A stretch of DNA of 64,000 nt, taken from positions 1-64,000 of the forward strand of contig JAYFPE010000016.1 in assembly GCA_034928145.1 (NCBI GenBank), given 5' to 3'. The stretch comes from Pelethousia sp034928145. GTDB lineage: Bacteria > Bacillota > Clostridia > Christensenellales > CAG-138. Under the pieces are notes generated by a model. That model saw only the letters and a list, made by a program, of their open reading frames with translations. It was not told where the DNA came from and did no database searches. Both the position numbers and the translations under genes were made by a program. Every line of letters starts with the position of its first letter. Position 1 is the first letter of the stretch. This document shows positions 59,321-64,000 of this stretch, piece by piece.

Positions 59321-59785
59321 ATGAGAGAAAAACTAGTCAGAAGCAGCGATATCGAGCTTGGAATAAAAGCGAATAACTGGGAAGAGGCGATAAGTGCGGC
59401 CGGTGAGATCATGGTTCGCAACGGCCATGTAACGGCGGAATACGTGCGGGCCATGCAGCAGGCAGTCAACGAGCTGGGGCCATATATTGTAATCGCCCCC
59501 GGCCTGGCGATGCCGCATGCGAACAGCGCGCAAGGCGTTAAGCAGAGCGCAATCAGCATTATTACGCTGGAGTCACCTGTGGCGTTCGGACATAAGGCCA
59601 ATGATCCTGTTCATATGATTGTGGGCGTTGCGGGAATGAACGACGGGCAGCACATGGATATCATCCAGGCCATCGCATCGGTATTTGAGGAGGAGGGGGC
59701 GCTAGCGGCGCTGCTGAAGATGTGCGATAAGGAGACAATCGCGGAGATATTCAATCGATCAATTGAAGCCGGAAGGGAGGTGTAA
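59321..59785 (+). CDS. PTS EIIA component, ascorbate/fructose-mannitol superfamily
   Basis: 154 residues from the ATG at 59321; an in-frame ATG at 59300 has no binding site. The phosphorylated His lies in IAPGLAMPHANS (about residue 65). The fold and size match the UlaC/SgaA-type EIIA. It passes phosphate from HPr to the EIIB that follows after two bases. Confidence 0.9.
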   Translation: MREKLVRSSDIELGIKANNWEEAISAAGEIMVRNGHVTAEYVRAMQQAVNELGPYIVIAPGLAMPHANSAQGVKQSAISIITLESPVAFGHKANDPVHMIVGVAGMNDGQHMDIIQAIASVFEEEGALAALLKMCDKETIAEIFNRSIEAGREV

Positions 59786-59787
59786 CG

Positions 59788-60078
59788 ATGCTACGCGTGG
59801 TAACGATGTGCGCTTATGGAGTAGGCAGCAGCGTATTAATCAAGATGAATGCGCTCAAGGCGCTGAAGGAGCTGAATGTGGAGGCTACGGTTGAAGTCTG
59901 CGATATTATAAGCGGCAAAGGCATTGCCAAGACCGCGGATGTCATCCTGATCGGCAAGGAGCTGGCAGGAACGTTGGGGTATATTGACGTGCCGGTGATT
60001 CAGATCGACAGCTTCGTCAATAAGCAGGAGATGCGCGAGAAGCTCGAAGCGTTTTGCAGGGAGAAGGGACTCCCATAA
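59788..60078 (+). CDS. PTS EIIB component, ascorbate (UlaB/SgaB) family
   Basis: 96 residues. The phosphorylation site Cys 8 lies in VVTMCAYGVGSSVLIKM, a loop characteristic of the ascorbate/galactitol EIIB fold. GGGAGGTG precedes the start. Confidence 0.9.
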   Translation: MLRVVTMCAYGVGSSVLIKMNALKALKELNVEATVEVCDIISGKGIAKTADVILIGKELAGTLGYIDVPVIQIDSFVNKQEMREKLEAFCREKGLP

Positions 60079-60106
60079 AAGCTTGGAGAATCGGAGGTAA
60101 TATGGA

Positions 60107-60883
60107 ATGGACAGGTTTCTCAATAAGGTGGTTGTCGTTACCGGCGCCGCGCAGGGCATTGGGGAAACGGTATCTCTGGATTTCTATAATGAAGGCGCGA
60201 CGGTATGCATGTTAGACTTGAATCTGGATGCGCTTGAGCAGGTCGCCGCGACAAAGCAGGCTGATCGTTCGCAGATGTGCCTGTGGAAGGTGGATATCAG
60301 CGACAGCGAACAGGTTAACGCTGTATTTGGCGCCATCGGCGCAAGATTCGGCAGGATTGATATCCTTGTCAACAATGCGGGCGTGATAAAACGATGCCTG
60401 GCTGAGGAGGCGACTGATGCGCAAATCCGCCTCATGGTGGATGTGAACCTGCTGGGCCCGATGTTTTGTACCCGCGCAGCAATTCCGCACATGAAAAATA
60501 TAGGCGCCAATATTGTGAACGTATCGTCGATCTTGGCGACCTTTCCAAACACGGGCGCCGGCGTATACGGCGCGACGAAGGCCGGCATAATGGTTCTGAC
60601 CAGGGTCTGGGCGGCAGAATTGGCGCCATACGGCATCCGCGTGAACTGCTACGCGCCGGGCATTGTGGAAACGCCCATGTCGGCGGACGTGATCCAAACG
60701 CGGGCCGAATCCAAGCTAGCGCAGATTGCGCTGCGCAGGTTCGGAAAAACGCAGGATATTTTCAATCTGATTAGTTTTTACTGCTCGGATCAGGCCAGCT
60801 ATATTACCGGCCAAAGCATCGGCATCGATGGCGGAATCTGGGCAACGCAGACACCGAACGCGGCATGGAGGCTCAACGATTAG
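60107..60883 (+). CDS. SDR-family NAD(P)-dependent oxidoreductase
   Basis: 258 residues, classical short-chain dehydrogenase. Cofactor motif TGAAQGIGE (about 12-20) with an Asp after the second strand (LDLNLD), which suggests NAD; NNAG at about 87; catalytic Ser in NVSSILA (about 139), and Tyr-Lys in YGATKAG (about 152-156). It is inserted between EIIB and EIIC, so it very likely acts on the phosphorylated sugar or sugar acid brought in by this PTS. Substrate unknown. Confidence 0.9.
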   Translation: MDRFLNKVVVVTGAAQGIGETVSLDFYNEGATVCMLDLNLDALEQVAATKQADRSQMCLWKVDISDSEQVNAVFGAIGARFGRIDILVNNAGVIKRCLAEEATDAQIRLMVDVNLLGPMFCTRAAIPHMKNIGANIVNVSSILATFPNTGAGVYGATKAGIMVLTRVWAAELAPYGIRVNCYAPGIVETPMSADVIQTRAESKLAQIALRRFGKTQDIFNLISFYCSDQASYITGQSIGIDGGIWATQTPNAAWRLND

Positions 60884-60916
60884 ATCTATAATTAAGGGAG
60901 AGAAAGGGAAAGAACC

Positions 60917-62179
60917 ATGGAGACATTCATGAACGTTGTTACCAGCGTATTTGGTAACGCAACCTTTCTGCTGGGCATTATTGCACTGATCGGCTTGCTC
61001 ATCATGAAGGAGTCCTTTGGCGATGTACTGACGGGTACGATCAAGACGATGCTAGGGTACCTCATCATCAGCATTGGTTGCGGCGCCATCTCACCGACCT
61101 TGACGCCCATGACCGAGATGATCCGATATGCGATGGGCGTGGAAGGCGTTGTACCAAACTGCCTCCCGGCCTTCGGCGTTTCCATGGCGCAATTCGGCAC
61201 GGAGACTACGTTGATTTTTGTTATCGGTTTCGCGCTGAACCTGCTGCTGGCTAAATTCACGAAACTGAAATTTGTGGCGTTAACGGCGCATCTGCAGCTG
61301 TTCTGGGCGGGATTTATGGCCATCCTGCTCGCGGCGTTCGAGTTTTCCACCCTCGGGATCATTCTCATTGGCGGCATTACGGCCGGCTTGTATTATTGGC
61401 TTGCGACTGCGGTATCCTATCATTATGTAAAAGGCATCACCACCGAGCATGCCAACTTTGTTCCCAGCGTCGTTGGCTTGGTAATTGCCGGTGAGGTCGG
61501 CCGCGTTTTTCCGAAGGATAGCAAATCCACCGAAGAGATCGAATTTCCCAAGTCCCTCAACTGGTTGAAGGATACCATCGTCTCCGTTTCCGTTATCATG
61601 CTGTTGGTGAACGTGATCCTCGCCATCATTGCCGGCGTCGGCTTTGTGCAGGAGATGGCCGGCGCTACTCCCTGGGTCGTATACCTGATTACCGTGTCGC
61701 TGACCTTTGGTGGTTCCATCGCCGTTATCCTCTATGGCGTGCGCACACTGTTGGGGGCTCTTGTTCCGGCGTTCTCGGGCATTTCCGAGAAGGTTCTGCC
61801 CAATGCGAAGCTGGGACTCGATTATCCTACGGTGTATCCCTATGCGGGTACTGCAGCTATGCTGGGATTCCTGATGCATCTACTGGGCTCCATTGTCGCT
61901 TCCCTGCTCATGGTCGTCACCGGCTTTACGCCCTTGGTAATCCCCGGCGTTCAGATCAACTTTTTTGAAGGCGCTATCGTTGGCGTTTATGCTAACGCCC
62001 GGGGCGGTGTAAAGAACGTTATTCTCAGTTCCCTCCTCGTAGGCTTTATCCTCCAGTTTGGCGTTTCGCTGATCTTCCCGTATACCGGCGCCCTGATTCC
62101 GCACAGCGTTGCCTATGAAGCTATCGACTATAACACGTTTGGGCTGGTGCTGGCCAAAGTTCTCGCCATCCTCCATTAA
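60917..62179 (+). CDS. PTS EIIC membrane component, ascorbate (UlaA/SgaT) family
   Basis: 420 residues with about eleven membrane spans. Recognised from GNATFLLGIIALIGLLIMKES, KTMLGYLIISIGCGA, the FVIGFALNLLLAKFTKLK stretch and the C-terminal YANARGGVKN loop. Forms the substrate channel. The characterised members carry L-ascorbate; with an SDR in place of the ula catabolic genes, a related polyol or sugar acid is possible. Confidence 0.92.
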   Translation: METFMNVVTSVFGNATFLLGIIALIGLLIMKESFGDVLTGTIKTMLGYLIISIGCGAISPTLTPMTEMIRYAMGVEGVVPNCLPAFGVSMAQFGTETTLIFVIGFALNLLLAKFTKLKFVALTAHLQLFWAGFMAILLAAFEFSTLGIILIGGITAGLYYWLATAVSYHYVKGITTEHANFVPSVVGLVIAGEVGRVFPKDSKSTEEIEFPKSLNWLKDTIVSVSVIMLLVNVILAIIAGVGFVQEMAGATPWVVYLITVSLTFGGSIAVILYGVRTLLGALVPAFSGISEKVLPNAKLGLDYPTVYPYAGTAAMLGFLMHLLGSIVASLLMVVTGFTPLVIPGVQINFFEGAIVGVYANARGGVKNVILSSLLVGFILQFGVSLIFPYTGALIPHSVAYEAIDYNTFGLVLAKVLAILH

Positions 62180-62331
62180 TTTAGGGTGGGATGCCATTGC
62201 GGGAGATACGCAAATGAAAGAAGCGGCGGGGCATACGCCGGGCCTGCATATGCCCCTTGGCTTGCCGCCTATGGTTGCGCCATGCTATCCTGTTCGAAAG
62301 GAAAGGCAGGACTAGCCGGGAGGTGATGGAA

Positions 62332-64000
62332 ATGCTGTACAAGCGCTGTATCGAATTGATGCAATACCTGATTTCACTGCATCAGCCCGTTACGATTGCC
62401 GCTTTGGCGCAAAAATTCGGCGTAAGTATGCGTACAGTCCGCAACGATATGGAGAACGTTGACAGGTGGCTCTCAACGTTTACCCGGAAGCGGATTCAAC
62501 GGGTTCCCCGCATCGGCGTTTCTCTTGAGGACGAGGATGGCGGCATCCGTGCCTGCCTGGCCCGCAACGACGTCCCTCAATACGTTGCCAATAAGCAGGA
62601 ACGCAAGTATTGCATTCTCGGCATGCTGCTGGGCGACAAAAAGACAAATATCGCGGAGCTGGCCCGGCTCTTTGACGTCAGCCAGACGACTATCTCCACG
62701 GACATGCGCGAAGTCAAGCAATGGCTGGCGGACAAGCAGATTCATCTGGAAACGGGGCCGCATCAAGGCATCTTTATCCAGGATTCGGAAGGCGATATCC
62801 GGCGCGGCTTTGTCATGCTCCTAAGGGATATCCTGGAGACGTGGGCCAAGCAAAAGGAGCTGATCGAAAAGCGCTTTGTGCAATGCGCGGAGGCGCTAGA
62901 TTTCTATAGACTGCCGGATTCCTTTCGCGAGGCCTTTAGCCGCTGGCAGGATAAGATCATCCTCGCCATCGAGGAGCTGAAAACCAGTGCCGACGCGGTC
63001 ATTTCGGATGGCGGATTCTGCTTTATGTGGGAATGCCTGCTGGTTTCCCTGGCGATGATCCTGGAGAAGCGCAATTTGGATGCGGAGTCGATCGCGGCGC
63101 TTAAAACGCTGGAAAGCCGCGAAAAGAGCCTCATGGTGGCAATGGAGCAAATCCTGGAAAGGGTTTTCGACATCGAAATCCCAAAAGAAGAATTGTATTA
63201 TCTGGCGGCTGTTTGGCAGTCGCTCCGCAAGTTCGGCGCGAACTTTCAGGTAGGCGTGGATTATGTGCTGCTCGCGAAGGAGTTGATTCGAAGAATTCAG
63301 GAACAATTGGAGGGTGATCGAACCTACGATGAAGAAACCGTTGTGGACATCGCAACGCACCTGTACCTGATGCACTACCGGCTGCTCCTGAACACGCCCA
63401 TTGAGAGAAACGACGCTTTGAACGACATCATTAGCGAGTTCCCGGATGCATGCGAGGCGTCCCGGCGGGCACTGCTGGGGACGCTAAAGGACTTTGTAAC
63501 GCCGAAAAACAAAGCCGCCTGTGAAGCGGAGGCCCCTTATATCGCCATGCATATCATCGTGGGGTTCTATAAACACACCATTTTGCAGGATGATAAGCGG
63601 GATGTGGTCCTGGTGTGTGGCAGTTCCGTCGCAACCTCCAAGATATTGGAAAACCGGCTGAATGCGCTTTTTTCCAATATAAATGTAGTAGCGACAATGT
63701 CTTATAACGAATTTCTGGCCAATGCAGGCGCACTGCCGTGCGATGTGGTAATTTCCACCATACCGTTGGAAAGTGCGAGATATCAATGTATTACCGTTAG
63801 CCCCTTGCTGAAAAACGAAGATATCAACCGGCTGATGAACGTGTTCGTTTCTAGGGCCTATGAGCTCGAGGTCAATACTTATATCGGCGCAACGATGAAC
63901 ATCATTACCCGCGCTTTGGATTTTTCACCGGAGAAGAAGCTGCAGCTGACCATCCGCCTGGTTCAGGAGATAGACGGCGAGGTGCGCAAACTCAAATACC
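62332..64000 (+). CDS. PRD-domain transcriptional regulator (BglG/MtlR/ManR type), partial
   Basis: 556 residues visible; the gene runs off the right edge. Start 62332, eight bases after GGGAGG. Two winged HTH domains come first (TIAALAQKFGVSMRTVRNDM about 20-45, and IAELARLFDVSQTTISTDM about 105-125). Two PRDs follow. PRD1 (about 185-290) seems to lack the usual phosphorylatable His residues. PRD2 (about 300-415) keeps them (DIATHLYLMHY about 341-346, and APYIAMHI about 406). An EIIB-like domain follows (VLVCGSSVATSKIL, Cys about 427). A C-terminal EIIA-like domain is expected beyond the edge. It would activate the adjacent PTS operon when the sugar is present. Confidence 0.88.
   Translation, partial: MLYKRCIELMQYLISLHQPVTIAALAQKFGVSMRTVRNDMENVDRWLSTFTRKRIQRVPRIGVSLEDEDGGIRACLARNDVPQYVANKQERKYCILGMLLGDKKTNIAELARLFDVSQTTISTDMREVKQWLADKQIHLETGPHQGIFIQDSEGDIRRGFVMLLRDILETWAKQKELIEKRFVQCAEALDFYRLPDSFREAFSRWQDKIILAIEELKTSADAVISDGGFCFMWECLLVSLAMILEKRNLDAESIAALKTLESREKSLMVAMEQILERVFDIEIPKEELYYLAAVWQSLRKFGANFQVGVDYVLLAKELIRRIQEQLEGDRTYDEETVVDIATHLYLMHYRLLLNTPIERNDALNDIISEFPDACEASRRALLGTLKDFVTPKNKAACEAEAPYIAMHIIVGFYKHTILQDDKRDVVLVCGSSVATSKILENRLNALFSNINVVATMSYNEFLANAGALPCDVVISTIPLESARYQCITVSPLLKNEDINRLMNVFVSRAYELEVNTYIGATMNIITRALDFSPEKKLQLTIRLVQEIDGEVRKLKY

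Noticed and set aside
62214..62315. 33-codon frame between EIIC and the PRD regulator
   Set aside because: A fair GGGAG precedes the ATG, but the peptide is Pro/Met/Gly-rich without recognisable features; too little to call.
1..64000. CRISPR array, tRNA or rRNA genes
   Set aside because: No regularly spaced short repeats and no tRNA-like cloverleaf or rRNA signature were seen on either strand.

Overview
The window comes from a GC-rich, low-redundancy Gram-positive genome, most likely an anaerobic, probably gut-associated member of the Clostridia (Bacillota). The reasons are consensus sigma-A promoters with strong AGGAGG ribosome binding sites, an AddAB recombination nuclease instead of RecBCD, lipoproteins with Gram-positive lipoboxes, a V-type (not F-type) ATPase operon with a sodium-binding rotor ring, YqhQ, and PTS and BMP-type sugar and nucleoside uptake systems. 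No rRNA, tRNA, CRISPR array or intact mobile element was recognised.

Layout. (1) 1-6385: a divergently transcribed FadR-type GntR repressor faces an operon of split transketolase, a TIM-barrel sugar isomerase, a D-2-hydroxyacid dehydrogenase and glycerate kinase. This reads as a route through hydroxypyruvate and glycerate to 2-phosphoglycerate. (2) 6386-19129: a LacI repressor with three matching operators controls a 12-kb catabolic operon: RpiB-like isomerase, sugar epimerase, BMP-family lipoprotein, ABC ATPase, two permeases, a BtpA-family protein and four tandem nucleoside-hydrolase paralogs. All four hydrolases carry the same two active-site substitutions. The operon ends in a 19-bp perfect terminator. 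(3) 19130-21200: a decayed stretch with small ORFs, a C-terminal remnant of feoB and a 0.3-kb inverted-repeat-bounded element that recurs at 31.8 kb. (4) 21264-27961: hflK-hflC, an ATP-grasp ligase, a membrane-anchored solute-binding protein, a short alanyl-tRNA synthetase and an RraB-like protein. (5) 27970-33568: a phage-type island with a sigma-like HTH protein, terminase large subunit, portal protein and a 62-residue protein, but no head, tail, lysis or integration genes.

(6) 33586-42120: a nine-gene V-type ATPase operon on the minus strand (H-I-K-E-C-F-A-B-D). (7) 42441-48083: minus-strand housekeeping genes (upp; rpiB, a low-molecular-weight phosphatase and tsaC in overlapping array; prfA, prmC and yqhQ). 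(8) 48340-58996: an M23 peptidase, addB-addA, thpR, a small lipoprotein and a sodium:alanine symporter. (9) 58997-64000: an ascorbate-family PTS (EIIA, EIIB, an interposed SDR dehydrogenase, EIIC) followed by a PRD-type regulator that runs off the end.

The regions most worth attention are the nucleoside-hydrolase/BMP-transporter operon, whose hydrolases have lost the residues that define normal nucleoside hydrolysis, and the terminase-portal island without the rest of a phage.
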